A DNA stretch of 64,000 nt from Cololabis saira (GCF_033807715.1 NC_084596.1:37038879-37102878), one strand, 5' to 3'; numbered from the stretch's first letter, positions 12,000 through 24,666 are shown. The notes: generated from the letters alone by a model not told the origin. Translations and numbers: made by a program.

Positions 12000-12478
12000 A
12001 GGCTGAATTATGCTTCTGCGTCAAAACGACGCCGTGTCTACGGCGTGTGGTTTTTGTACACGCAGAGGACACGCCGTCACATGCGCCGTCAGTGACGTGC
12101 ACCTCCCGAAAATTGTAACTACGCGTCGAGGAGACGCCGTCCACACGCAGACCGAGAGGGCTGTGATTGGTTCGTTTGAAAGCGAAGCATTTCCGGTTTC
12201 CGGTTTGAAGCAGTAGTGAACTTCCAGGGCTCTTTTCTTCGTTTATGTGTGATTTTTTTTGTTTTTGTTTTTTGCACAATAGTTGTCCTTATTTCTTTGA
12301 TTTACTGTGACCGGAAAAAGTCGGATAAACCATTCAGAAAAAGATCGCTAACTAGTGGCCGCGGGGGGTACTGCACCGCGACCAAATGGAGAGACGGAGA
12401 AGTCTGAACAGTTCGTGACGGTGTCACGGGTGCGCCGTGTGCTCTGCATGTGTGTGACGCAGAACCATACTCAGCCCT
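12000..12478. mobile_element. PIF/Harbinger-type MITE
   Basis: A 479-bp element. The left end is AGGCTGAATTATGCTTCTGC and the right end, reverse-complemented, is AGGGCTGAGTATGGTTCTGC. Both are followed by GTCA-type continuations. It is flanked by TTA on both sides (11997-11999 and 12479-12481), the three-base TWA duplication typical of PIF/Harbinger. The interior has several ACGCCGT/ACGGCGT palindromic motifs. The short open frame at 12216-12407 resembles no domain I know. Confidence 0.8.
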
Positions 12479-14722
12479 TTATGGTCTGTTTATTGAACCT
12501 GGGAGGGTCCTGAAATGGTTTGAGAGCAGAAGTCGCGTGAGTGGAAGACCCCAGGGGCTGTAACAAAGTTTTTGTTAAGTCCTGTGTGAATATGAAAAAG
12601 TACAGTGTGTCACTGGTAACTGGATGACATTTTCAGAGGTTTGATTTATCCAGCACACGGGCCTTGACTGAAGTATCTCAGCAGGAGGAACTCCAGTATT
12701 TGTTGTCCCCTGCGTTTACCTCGAGCAAGTCCTGCCGCTTAGGAGTGCAAAAGTTCGGCCCTTTTTTTCTGTAATGAGTTGGGATTTTTTGACTTTGAGT
12801 GAAGTATCTATACATATAAATATCTCCAGCCTGAAGTAAAATCTAGAGCGATATACTGTCATCATATACATGCCGCATGCTGATTTTAACATTTGGCTTA
12901 AAGCACCTCTGTGCCTCAATGTTGCTTCAAAATTAACTAAACCAGTCGTGACTTTATTTCAGTACATACATTTGATATAAAGTGTTGTCTTTTAGTAAGT
13001 TTTAAGTGTTAGTAGGGTTCACTTTTTTACTTTTAACTAACAACGAATGTTGCTGAGTTGCTAAGAAAAAAAAAGTCAATCATTCATTTTTGGGATGTTT
13101 ACACATGAAATAACTTCTCTGTGTTGACTGAAATGTATCTCTTAATTTGAAGCTTTAATTTGAGTCTTTATCCATTTCTGCTGTGAAACATATTAGCAGT
13201 CTGTTAGTTTTATCTTCTTATGGGGAAAATTGTGAAAGAGGAAAGAAGATATATTATTTAAGAAATAGCCCAAAATCAAATCAAGTGTATTTGCAGTGAC
13301 GTCACAAGAGGCATGATTTCAGACTTTAGTGTCTAAATTATTATTGTATTAGTAATTTAACTAATCTTGACCTTAAACAACTGGAGCTGTGTTTTTTTTT
13401 TTTTTTTTAACAGCGCTCTTTGATGTCTCACACCAGAACATATGCATGTGCTATATCTGGGATCATTCATGTAGCTTGAGTAGTTTTAATTTTCAAAAAT
13501 ATTAAATGGAATATTTTGGGGAAATAAATCTACATTTTGCTTCCCTTGATTGGAATTTGAAAAAAAGCTTGGTGAATAGGTGAATATTCCCTGTGTTACT
13601 TTCACTGCTTAAAACAAACATGATATTAAAATGTCCAGCTTGTAAGAAGAAAATTATGCCTAAAGTATTTCCTGCTAAAGAAAGCAGCCACATGTTATCA
13701 CTCTGTTTATTAAGAATTTGAGAAAAATTACAAAATAGTTGTAACCTTTATTTCCTACAGTTTATGCTGCCAACATGACCTCTGATGCAACAGTTACAAC
13801 AAAACAGCGAAGAAAAACAACTCAATCCACCTTTTGATTTGAGGTGTGACGTGGAGAAATGAAATAAAATAATTTAGTATTAGTATCTTCTTTTTGAAAA
13901 GAATCAGTCTGAAGTTTATTATTTCCACTCTTCTTGAGTTTTTACCCAACAGCCTGGCAATGAAGTACAGGCTTTCTTCCCACTTATACTGCTGCTCTCA
14001 TCATTTGTTTATTAAGGACTAATTAAGGGTTGTTTAACATAGGGTAACTCATTAAATTACCAAATATAGTTTTCTTCAAAGTTTTCAAAGCAGTTATATT
14101 CAGAAGACATGCTTTCAAAGTGGATCAGATAGTCCTTTTTATTTTAATTTTTGCACAAAGGGGCATGTAGATAAAGGAAGAGCCGAGCATGGCAGGGGGG
14201 GAGGAGGGTTTGACGAGGAATTGCCTGCATTTCCTCATCCTTGCATTTCACAAAGTCTTCTAGAGTACATTGGATTTTTTCCAGCTGATTGAAGACTCCA
14301 CAGCATCATTACAGAAATAGGGGAAATGTCTCTTGTCAAGGCTTTAGGAAATCTATGATGCAGAGCTTTCCCTGAGCAATAATTTTCATCATGCAGAGTA
14401 AACAATGGCAGTTTATGAGGTATATTTAACTAGTACTACACATCAATTTTACCGTAATGTTGCCAAAATACCTGGATGATGTGCTACTTCTGGAAAAATC
14501 ATTACAGGTTACAGCGGACCAGTCCACCTCTGATGCTTTTTCTCATTATTCAATGTCTCACTACCGCAGAAGTCCCAACCATCATCACAGTGGTCACGTT
14601 TCCAATTACACACTAACAACTGTTGCATTTTAGTTAAACCATTATCTTTTTTTTGTGCGTGAAACTGAAAATGTTATGTTACCATGGAAGACTCAAGCTC
14701 TGATCACCACTTTCACAACGGC

Positions 14723-16012
14723 CAGGGGCGGAGCACGGGTCCCAGCCCTGGGGGGGCAAAGCATTCTAGATGGGCACTTGTGGCCTAAACATCCCCGTTA
14801 AAACATAATTGTTAATAAAAAAAGCCTAATGCAGACTTTAAGATATAAGTATCAACCTGGAGCTAAAAATCAAATCACATACAGTGATGTCAGATTCAAT
14901 ACAGCCGAGTAGCACAATTCAGACACACGTGTTCAACCTACACGACAATAGACTACAATGTGCGACGACATTTAACACAATCAGACACGGCGGTCAAACA
15001 GCAACAAACAATATAGGAAAGGCCATATATCCAGCATTATGACAATCATCCATGTAGCCTCATCCTTAAAAAGTTTCAAATTCCATTTTTGCTAAAATAA
15101 GGCATTTAAATGTCTTAATTTGTCTTAAATCTCAATCCAAGGGTCTTCATTTTATTAATTAAAGAGTTTATTTCATCATTTTGAGGAGAATCTCCTGCGG
15201 ATGTTCTAAAACTGTGTTGCCAGGTTGGGCAGGTTTCAGCCCAATTGGGCTGAAAAATATATATCTGGGCTGCTTTTCCTGGTTTTTACTAAATATTTAG
15301 GAGAAATTATTAACAAAAAAGTTTCCATTATGGCAGAGAAAAGTAGAAACTTACACAATAAACTCACTGATAATATATTTGCTTTAATCTACTCAATTTT
15401 ATTGTAGTTTTTGTTTGGAGCCTGAATTTTTGTGGGCTATTTAGTAATGTGAAGATCAAATGTATTACGCACTTAATAATTTATGGTTTTAACAGAGAAT
15501 GTAAGATTCGGGCTGGTTTTTCATTATTTCGGTGGGTTTTACGTTGCATTTGGGCTGGAACCTGTCAGATCTGGCAACCTCAGCACTGGATTTCTTAATG
15601 ACTCGTCTTTTTGGTCACAATCACTTTGCTCTCATCAACGGCGATGTCCCTCTCGATTGAGAGCAAGGTGAGGTTTGATAGTCTGGCCTCATCCATGCAG
15701 CCCGGAGAGAGTTTTTAATCAACTTCAGTTTTCTGCTTTAAGGCTCTGATCCGACAACTGGCTAAAAGTTAACAGACAACGTGCCTGCGCACGAACCCGT
15801 GCATGACAGGCAGACACACATGGGGAGAAGGGACTATTTCTTTTATTTTTATTTTTTTAAACAACTTTATCCTTATGAACGCAAGTGTTATACAGTCCAA
15901 CTTTCCTTATTTTATTCAGCACACTTTTTTCCCCCCCCGTGGGCCCCTACGCAGCAGTGGACCCGGGGCGGCCGCCCCCTCTGCCCCCCGCCTGCTCTGC
16001 TAGTGACGACGA
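14723..16012. other. Possible composite repeat with G/C-rich ends
   Basis: The left side starts near a CAGGGGCGGAG block with a G-run, and the right side ends in GGGCCCC, CCCGGGGCGGCCGCCCCC and similar text. This looks like the two G/C-rich ends of a degraded DNA transposon about 1.3 kb long that contains the MITE at 15216-15578. I could not match the two ends base for base or find a target duplication, so this is a weak call. Confidence 0.3.
15216..15578. mobile_element. MITE with about 30-bp imperfect inverted ends
   Basis: The left end GTTGCCAGGTTGGGCAGG then TTTCAGCCCAA matches the reverse complement of the right end, GTTGCCAGATCTGACAGG then TTCCAGCCCAA. The 363-bp body has repeated GGGCTG motifs and no coding potential. 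The superfamily is not assigned because no target duplication is clear. Confidence 0.65.
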
Positions 16013-16764
16013 CTCCTCCTACCCCTATTTTGTCTGTCATTCTTATGGACAGACACTAATATATATATATATATATCTGAGCTGAAGATAAAAAATATTT
16101 CCATGGCATATACACCTTGTTTTTTTTCCTCTTTCTTTTTGCAAAAGTTTCTCAAAATCTGTCGGGTTTCTTCTGTTTCATGCCACGGACTGAAAAAGTT
16201 GCTGACTGGATTGACAGACTTAATCTGTGAGTGTGTGTGTGTGTGTGAGAGAGAGAGTGTTTGTGCGCAGTCCAAAGTTGACTTGTTGCGTGCTTTATTA
16301 CTGACGGATGAGCAGATGGCTTCCACTGCACAGGATGAGATTTCAAACTTGATATTTGATGAGCATACTGTAAGTCTAGCAGCCAATACTGATTATTTGA
16401 TTACATGCAAATGAAGATGAGCAAAGATGCAGCAGTTTGGGCCGAGTTGGGATTGCAGCTCATTTATTGAAGAGCACATCATCAATCCTTCTTTCAGTTA
16501 GAAACAAACTTTCGTATTCAACGATCGTTTACTATTAAGTATAAGGGAGAATTATTGACAATCTTCTCTCAGATTTTTCTTTCCACTTTCATATCTAAAC
16601 TTTAAGTGTTTTATTTAACAAGGTCTCAGATAGCTGCAGAAAAAAACGTATTTTGAATCTTAATTGGAAAGTTCTTCGGTATCATCATCTTGCTTTAAAA
16701 GCATCTCACGTTTGTGTGATGTGTTTAGTGGAACGTCAGGTTTACAAGTAACAGTAAGATTTTA

Positions 16765-16985
16765 GTGCAAAAAAAAAAAGGTCACGGACTGATATTTCGC
16801 TGGAGCGCATTTAGCTTTGATTACGGCACACATTCACCGTGGCGTTGTTCCGATAAGCTCCTGCAATGTCACATCATTTATTTTCGTCCACAGTTGCATA
16901 CATTTTTTCCTGAAAAATCGGATCTCGGTGCAATGTATTCTCCAGCACATCCCAAAGATTCTCAGTGGGGTTAAGGTTTGGACTC
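16765..16985 (-). pseudogene. Tc1-like transposase C-terminal fragment
   Basis: Read on the minus strand from 16985, the frame gives QSPNLNPTENLWDVLE, the signature around the last catalytic acid (E) of Tc1/mariner DDE transposases, then NTLHRDPIFQEKMYATVDEN. A stop and frame slip follow. A second frame then gives INDVTLQELIGTTPR and VIKAK, the usual C-terminal text of fish Tc1-like copies. Only the last third or so of the enzyme remains, and the first two catalytic Asp residues and the DNA-binding domain are absent. Dead copy. Confidence 0.8.
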
Positions 16986-16989
16986 TGTG

Positions 16990-17058
16990 GTAGCAGGGTA
17001 GCATCTAAAACATGCAGGACAGGGGGGGGCTCGAGGACCAGGGTTGGGAAACACTGCT
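16990..17058. mobile_element. hAT MITE end fragment
   Basis: AAAACATGCAGGACA, a G-run, CTCGAGGACCAGGGTTGG and then gaaacactg resemble the right half of the MITE at 22156-22379. Only one end is present. It directly abuts the Tc1-like fragment upstream. Confidence 0.55.
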
Positions 17059-18244
17059 CTAGAGTCCAATCTTTATACTCCCATGTAAATCGAAGCTGTT
17101 TTTTGTGATTAGCCTCACTGAGAAATGGTTTTCTTAAGGCTACACACCTTTTTAGTCCTAAACCCTTGAGCTCCTCTCACCTTTGCGTGTGGATACACCC
17201 TTACTATCACTATCAAACATAGCTCTGAGCAGTACTGTTGTTTTTTTATGATTTGATTTCACCAAATTTTTAAGTGAACACTGATCACGATCAATCAAAA
17301 AACATTTCTGACCACATTTCTTATTCAACGTTTTTATCAATGCGTTGGACATTTCTTAACCTAGTATTAGTAGTTTCAGGAAAACTTCTAAGATGTTTTA
17401 TTTCTTTGATGCATGCCAATAAATTGGACTCTTCTCAAACAGATAAACAGATTTTCCACGACCCACAGATTGTCCTCTGACAGCTGAGAAGCTACTCACT
17501 GCATCAGTTCAGGTTAGATAACTTGATGCCAGCTGAAACAAACTCATCCATGCAGTAATTCCAATGGGAGGCTCTTACCTATGTGGCAAGTTAAATCCAG
17601 GTGGTGACGTTCTTTTGGGGACAAGCGGTGTACAACAGTGCAGGAAGGCAAGCACAGAGGGGATGTGTTTCTGCTCTATATGCCTGGTAATGAGTCTAGC
17701 CGCAGTGTTTTGAACCAGCCGCTGGAGCTTCAGGGAAACCTCACTGAGACTTAAGTGTAGTGTATTACATTAGTGAAGGCTGTCCTTGATAAAACTGCAG
17801 AGCTTTTTTGTAAGTCTGCAGCTGAAGGAAGTGACCTAATTTTAGTAATTATTTAAATCTGGAAAAACATGACTGAGCAACTGATTGGGACAACAATGCT
17901 GAGGATACAGTCAAGTATTACTCGTTTAGTATTTTAGTGACCAAAGAGAATGACCTCTCATTATTCATTTTAGGGACATTTTTAACCATCTAGTTGTTAA
18001 CAATCAGGCCGTGGTAAAAATGGTTAAGTACATTACCATTACACTGATTATTTCCACAAGAGGTAGCATGCAAATTGAGAACAGAAGGGGGGCTTGGACC
18101 AACCCCTGAAGCACAATCTAATAATCCATATTCCTTGTTTAGTGTTAGATACAACCTAAAAAACAGAGTCTTGCAATGGACTGTGCTCTCTTACTCCAAT
18201 GGATTTTTGGTGACTAACATTCCAGTTTTAAAAACATTAATCTT

Positions 18245-18712
18245 TGTCCATGTAAGTTGTCTTCCTACTCTGTGGACTGGTGTCAGCGAAACCACCTCCT
18301 GATCAACGCGGGGAAAACCGAGGAGATGGTGGTGGATATTCGCGGACGCCGCTCTGCCCTCCACTTACCAGTGAACATCGAAGGAACAGACATTGAGCAA
18401 GTGGACTCTTATAAGTACCTGGGTGTTCACCTCAACATCAAACTAGACTGGACTCACCACACTGATGCACTGTACAGGAAAGGACAGAGCAGGCTCTACC
18501 TTCTGAGGCGAAGTAGAGCTTTTTGAGTGAAAGAGGCACTCCTGAAGACCTTCTATGACTCTGTAGTGGCATCAGCCATTCTGTACGGTCGTCTGCTGGA
18601 ACAGTGGTATCACAGAGAGGGAGAGGGAGAAGCTGGATAAGATCATCAGGAAGTCCAGCTCTGTCCTGGGCTGCCCTCTGAACTCAGTGAGGGAGGTGGG
18701 TGACAGGAGAGA
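18245..18712 (+). pseudogene. LINE reverse-transcriptase fragment, part 1 (5' of a hAT insertion)
   Basis: The frame at 18257-18526 includes DWCQRNHLLINAGKTEEMVV, VDSYKYLGVHLN and KLDWTHHTDALYRKGQSRLY, then LLRRSR. These are the YKYLG and thumb blocks of non-LTR reverse transcriptases. Immediately after, in other frames, come LKTFYDSVVASAILYG, DKIIRKSSSVLG and LNSVREVGDRR-like text, so frameshifts have accumulated. The copy lacks its 5' end. It is interrupted at 18712 by a hAT MITE and resumes at 19342. It resembles L2/Rex1-type fish LINEs, but I cannot name the family. Confidence 0.75.
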
Positions 18713-19341
18713 GAGGGCTGGGCGATATATCGAGATTTTAATATATATCGATATATTTTAAAACGCGATATGGTACGAGACAATACCGTTTATATCGATT
18801 TAAGAAAAAATATTTAAATTATTTTTAATTTTTTTTTTTTACGATTTTGATATAGCTTATTTTGTGACAAATTGACTTGAATGTTTTATTTGAGATTTGC
18901 ACAAATGTTTTGTTATTTGCACAACTGTCAACCTCAGCAGAAAAGTCTGCCTGTTGCTGTCTACATTGTATTAATTGTATTTTAATTTAATTGTTATGCA
19001 GGAAAGGGATATTTGTTTTATTTTATTCAAGAAGCATTTTTATTCTATATATGCAGGCAGTTTATTTTTATTTCATTTGTTTTATACATTTTGATATTGT
19101 GCAGACCTCTGTTAATAAAAGGTACCTGTGTGACATTTGGCACGAGGCTTTGTATTAAAACTGACTGTTTTTTTTTTAAGGGTTTGCCTCAGAAAAAAAT
19201 GAAGCTAACAGAGATGCTATGCTATAATGTTTTGGGGGAAACCCCAATTATGGCACAGAAAAAATATCGATATATATCGAGTATCGCCATTTAGCTAGAA
19301 AATATCGAGATATGACTTTTGGTCCATATCGCCCAGCCCTA
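18713..19341 (+). mobile_element. Non-autonomous hAT-type MITE, family A copy 2
   Basis: A 629-bp element, near-identical along its length to 1123-1762 and in the same orientation. The differences are small: the first T is a G, and short indels occur, including loss of a stretch near 18976. It has perfect 8-bp target duplications aggagaga at 18705-18712 and 19342-19349. It sits inside a LINE reverse-transcriptase relic, and removing the element plus one duplication restores a continuous LINE reading. It is therefore younger than the LINE copy. Confidence 0.9.
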
Positions 19342-19475
19342 AGGAGAGACCAGGCTAAAGTGTCATCCATGCAGGACAGTGAGTCCCACCCCCTGCATGG
19401 TGACCTGACAGAACTGTGGAGCAGCTTCAATGGCAAACGGCTTCACTCTTGATGTCACTTAGACTCCACAACAAA
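19342..19475 (+). pseudogene. LINE fragment, part 2 (3' of a hAT insertion)
   Basis: This continues the LINE frame broken at 18712: DQAKVSSMQDSESHPLHGDL and TELWSSFNGKR. The SHPLH block is the usual C-terminal text of L2/Rex1-type fish LINEs. The expected downstream RxxxSF(L/I)P block is missing or has decayed. Confidence 0.7.
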
Positions 19476-20964
19476 CACTCAATATGTGCAATAGTATCAC
19501 ACTGCAAGGTGTAAAAACTTCCAAACACTAGTTTGACACCAGTTTGTGCAATGCTAATTTATTTCATGACTTATCTTTTATAAATTATTCCTTGATCTTA
19601 TCTCTTATTCTGCCCGTTGTATATGTTGTGGAACCAAGGTTCATGATGCTGTCAAGTCTTATTGTTGTTGTTGAGTCTGTCATGTGAAACCAGGAACAAG
19701 CTCTAATAGGGAAAAACTGTTTCTTTTGAATGAGAAAAGACTGTAGGGCATTTCAGTGTTGTTAAAGCAACAATGTCAAGAATACCAACTTAGCCTTTGG
19801 ATGTTTACCTGATGTCAAGGCATTGAGCTTCCGGTGTGTTTGAGACTTATTTTACCATGCAGTGTGAATAAATAATTTCATCTTGATGCAATCTGAACTG
19901 TTTGGATGTGAGGAACAGCGTGAGTGAAGTAAATTCAGAAGTAAATTCAGTTTAAAAAAAACAAGTCAAATACTGTATGTCTGGTTTGGGATGAACACTT
20001 GTTAAGTATTCGGAGAAAATTAAACTCTATATTGTCTCTGTTTTTACAGTTGTCTTGTTTTTGATCTATATTCACCTACCTCCTGCAGCTATGATCCTTA
20101 TCTTTATAACGTTGGACCTTTTCATATTTGCTTGCTTTTCTCTGCTTCAGGGACAACCTTTTACTCTTTCTGATCATTTTTCCCGAAACAATGTCTTCAA
20201 ATAGCAGTGGCCACTGTGACATTTTCTGCTCCAACTGGCCTTCCCATCTGAAATATCTAAATGCCAAGCCGACACCAGGGCCCCAATTAGAGCACTTTAT
20301 TCTGTGGGGAAGAGGGATGCAGGTCCAGCTACGGGACACACGATCCTACTTTATTCTCCATGCAGCCCACTACTGTCTTACTGTGATTCATTTTACTTAA
20401 GTGATATCTTTAATGGTTTTTCCTGGAGCCAAAGATGGTTCCGTAAGCTATGACCGCATAGTCTGACTGTCTCGCCCCCCTCTGTCTCCAGTTAGAGACT
20501 GTGGTGGATATAATCTTTAGTAATGCAATCAGCTGACAAGCACTTGACTGCAGCGCTCTCATTAGGACGTTATTAATTGTTGTTCTTTTTTCTAAGTTGC
20601 TTATCAAACCATTAATACTTTCATGTATAGAACACACATGATGTCACCAGGGAGCTTTTTGTCCTGCACTATGTGATAGTTGGAGTTGATCATTGCTTTT
20701 TTTGAGGGAGGTTTTGAGACTTTCATCTCACAAAGCAATCGTCAGAGTCATGGATGAGTCATTTTAATTGTACATGGTAGTTTAATTTAAATCGGATACC
20801 TCGTTACCATTCAACAGTCCATAAATGGCAATTGTAAGTTGATTTAAAATAATCACTTTGACGGAAGATTAACATGCAAAGGACTATGATTTTTAAGCAA
20901 TGAATGTTCATAGTTATTAGCTTCAGCAGCTTGAAAGTTTGTCTGTTTCATTATGTTCTCTGAT

Positions 20965-21172
20965 ACTGTCCCAATGTGGTATCGTTGAGGACTCAAATGC
21001 AGCAAACAAGGATGCAGAAGTAGCAAGCAATAACTTTATTGATAACTTATTGATAAGGCAAATAGACAAACAGACTGACAAGGGAAGAAGAAGTCACAGG
21101 TGGCAACAATCAACGAAGACAACGAGGGATGAGACTAACCAAAACCCAAAGAACAGAACATAAAATCATACA
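20965..21172 (+). repeat. Dispersed fish repeat, same group as 28377-29372
   Basis: An old copy with the landmarks GAGGACTCAAATGCAG, an ACTTTATTGATAA block and ACCAAAACCCAAAGAACAGA before an ATCATACA end. These correspond to the CCTGGATGCAGGAGACC, TATTTTATTTGATAA and AACTAAAAACCAAAATCATG landmarks of the repeat at 28377-29372. The class (terminal-repeat or SINE-like) is not known to me. Confidence 0.5.
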
Positions 21173-22155
21173 CAATGAAGTATTTAATAAGATTAGTAGC
21201 TTCACTTTTGGTCAGTCTTTTTGATTTATTAATTTTTTTCTCTGTTAATTACCTGATAAATGGAAGCAATGTCTGATTATAAAGCGAGAGTTTGGATGGA
21301 AGAATTCACATATCTGGTCTTGTGAGTTTCAAACACATTTATCATCAATCATAACATGCAGTTCAACAGCAACTGAAATATTTAATCTGGTGCCGACCAG
21401 CTGGTCATCCGGGCCTGCAGAGGCCCTGCCTAAACCGTCTGTGCTGAGTGGAGTTGCTCAGTCAGAGCTCCCTCTGCAGTGCTGCACACACTCGGGTCAG
21501 GAGTGTAAAATGAGCCTGTTCAAATTTGAATAAAGAAATGACTGGAGACTAAAGATTTGCATGCTCAGAATCTGTTTGTTGGTATTTAATAGTTGGCTTG
21601 GTTAGCGTCAGCCAGAAAGTGTAGAAACGAGAGAAAAGGAAAAAGAAAAGGCTGTTTCTTTGTGCATTAGGATGTAACAGTCATCTGCTGGGAAAGCATG
21701 GGTTCTGATCTTGAGTCAGACTGTATCTGGGTAAGAGATAAATGTGCTTGTTTTTGTTTATGTTAAGCATACCCATGATACATTTTTTTTTAAATGTTAC
21801 TTTGAAATGTGTTGAAAGAAAATTAAATATAGAATTTGTCTTGCAATTGGATCCCCTCTCTTTTGGAGGTTTGTCTCATTTATCTTGCCAGAAACATCCG
21901 TGCACGGCCAGGTTTGCTTATTCCAACATTTCAACTGGAGACAGCATTAACATTTAAATGCGCATTTTAACACACTGATCAGAACAATTTAAAAAACTTT
22001 TTTTTTTTTAACTGGTCATCTTTGCATATTTTCATACATTCATTTTTTTTTTACTAAATATATTTCACCCTCTCAGCTGACATACCTGGAACTGCCTCTT
22101 TATCAGTCCGAAAGCAAATGGATCCGAATTTCACCATGTCCTCTTTCTTTTAAAT

Positions 22156-22379
22156 CAGGGGTCACCAATCCTGGTCCTCAAGGGCCGGTGTCCTGCATGT
22201 TTTAGAGTTTTCTCTGCTCTAACACACCTGATTCCAATTAATCATCGTCATCACCTTGTCATCAAGGTCTGCACAATTCTGTTAACGACACAGTCACTTT
22301 TATCACGGTGCAATGAAGCAGCGAAGCATGTAAAACATGCAGGACACCGGCCCTCGAGGACCAGGATTGGTGACCCCTG
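22156..22379. mobile_element. Short hAT MITE, nearly fully palindromic ends
   Basis: A 224-bp element with about 49-bp inverted ends that differ at about one position. They begin CAGGGGTCACCAATCCTGG and run to GTGTCCTGCATGTTTTA. Perfect 8-bp target duplications ttttaaat lie at 22148-22155 and 22380-22387. The CAG start and 8-bp duplication identify the hAT superfamily. It is non-coding. A fragment of a relative is at 16990-17058. Confidence 0.92.
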
Positions 22380-22461
22380 TTTTAAATGATCTGTGTCAGA
22401 ACTGTAGCATGTGCAGAGCTCCCAGGCCAGGTTGGGAATGATTGGACCTAAACATGTTACA

Positions 22462-23154
22462 TAGGGCTGGGGATCGATTCAAATATCAATAATTGATTCG
22501 ATTCCAATTCTTAAGATTCAGAATCGATTATCACGCTTTGATTCGATCCGGTATTGATTTGGGTTACTGTTAATAAAACTGTTTTTTCGGCTGTTTTTTG
22601 CATGAATTATATGACTGTCTAGTTATGCAACATATTACTACTAGTATTATATTGAGATTCAACAGCAAATATTGGCAGCTAATGATGCTGTAAGGACCAA
22701 TCAGCTCCCAGAATGCTGAAAGAACTGCTTTCAGAAACATCATGTGGGTCAGAATTAACAAACAGATCCAGGGCAGCAAATAGAGGACGAAATCGCTTTT
22801 ATTTTTTCCCCATTTATGAGAATTTGGTTTTTAACATTTATACAAATGTAACCCCAAGACAGTATATAAAGCAAAGAAATATAGACAATGTATACAATTA
22901 TAACTGAAAACTTTAATGTTTTCATACCTTTAAACATATTTAAAGGCAAAAACATGGCACCAGTTATTCTCGTGTCCAACAAAATATTCCTTTTTTGGGC
23001 ATAAACAAAAAAGTATCAAAAGTTGTAATGTAATGATGAAAAAAACAACTTTTTTTTTTTTTTTAATCGATCTTTAGAGATATGAATCGATTTTTAGGAA
23101 TTAATATGAGAATCGATTTAAAATCAGAGAATCGATCTTTTCAACACAGGCCTA
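22462..23154 (+). mobile_element. Non-autonomous hAT-type element, family B copy 1
   Basis: A 693-bp element that starts TAGGGCTGGGGATCGATTC and ends in a stretch whose reverse complement is TAGGCCTGTGTTGAAAA. Flanks are atgttaca (22454-22461) and atgttagt (23155-23162), which agree at 6 of 8 positions. Both ends are packed with AATCGAT/ATCGATT motifs. Homologous copies lie at 45920-46686 and 62619-63372 in the same orientation. No transposase is present. This copy has lost internal text that the other two keep. Confidence 0.8.
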
Positions 23155-24604
23155 ATGTTAGTGTTTTTCTAGTCACATTATCCAACTTTGAGAAAACTGG
23201 TCAATCCAGCCTCAATCAGACCAACATTGGTCAGTTTTTGTTTAGCGTATTGTAAACATGTGCTTTCAGGAATGGTTCAGTCTGTTTCAACAGCTCAGTT
23301 TACTTTTGGTTCTTTTGGGACACCTTTTAGCGAACTGTCAGCTCGGGGTCCTGTATCTTTCAAACAGGAATGACTTCTGTCGGCCTCTCGACCATAAAAG
23401 TTTGATTTGATCGGTGCTGCACTGATGACTGTCCCTCTGTGAGGTTCGTCCTCCTCAAATGACACTTTTTCTCTCACTCAGTTGGTTCCCCCGCCCGTCC
23501 TCGCTGATGACTCATGGTCTTTTAATCAAAGCTGGATGGCCAGATTAAGAAAGTTACTTTTATTTCCATGTTATTTAAAAATATCTGATTTGTTTAAATT
23601 CCTCCACTATACCACATCAGCCTCTGCTGCACCCACTGGACCAGTCAACCTGATCCTGGATCAATGACAGAACATTTAGTAGCCATGCGAGGCTAGGCTT
23701 TTACATCAAGACACTTTTATAATTTTTATAATGTTTAAACAAAAAACAAACAGAATAAACAAAACCATGTCATTCAACCACTGACAGTTTGTCAGTGAGG
23801 CTGCTGCGGTCACTGAGCAAACTGTAGACAAAGTGAGTAATTTTTGTCTCTGAAGATCCTTTTTGAACCTCATACATGGGCAGTTTATTCAGTTCTTAAT
23901 CATGTATTTTGCACATTTTTTATTTTTCTGTCCTAGAAACTTTGTCATTGTTGTCCTAGTTTCTTTTTGTTCAGTTCGGTTTCTAGCTTAATGACATTCA
24001 TAATGTTTTAATAATTCCCCGATGTGCAACAAACTGAATAAAATCCATGCTTATACTAGAAAACAGCTTTTAGAAATCCATCCATCCAAATAATTTAATC
24101 CAGCATTTCTGACCACTACACAGATGAGTTTTTGTGCTGTAACTAAATTGATCTAGTAAGTTTTTGTTTTGTTTTCAACTTTGTTTGTAGTTTACCAGCG
24201 GAAGAATGCCGTGTATGTTTGTGTGTGTCGGCACGAGTGCAGCTTTAAGCGTCTGTATAGGCCTCCATCCGTCCCGCTCTATATCCATCCTTAGTCCGTT
24301 CTGCCTCCCCTGCGTCCTTTTGAAATCTCTCCTTGCTTTCAGTGATTGTGGATGAGGACCGGGGGGGGGGTGGAGAAGGAGGGGAGTAGGTGGTAGGAAG
24401 GGGGTGCAGATGGTCTGGTCAGAAAGAAAAAGAGAGAGAAGGAGGTAGAGTGAGAGGCGGAGAGTGATTGGTGAGCAGCGGGCTTCTTTGGCAGGATCGG
24501 CCGGTGGGAGGGCCCATTGTGATGCAACGTTGCATAAATAATGCCACGGGGCTTCTGAATGCACCGTTGCCATGGGGACCTTTGTGCCTCAGTGAACATC
24601 AAGT

Positions 24605-24606
<2 letters not shown>

Positions 24607-24664
<58 letters not shown>
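24607..24664. repeat. (GT)n microsatellite
   Basis: 58 bp of uninterrupted GT repeats. It is followed by purine-rich GA text to about 24735, and a G-rich run lies upstream near 24361. Confidence 0.98.

Positions 24665-24666
<2 letters not shown>

Noticed and set aside
12216..12407. 63-codon frame inside the Harbinger MITE
   Set aside because: Has a hydrophobic stretch but no Myb or DDE similarity; the element is too short to encode a transposase.
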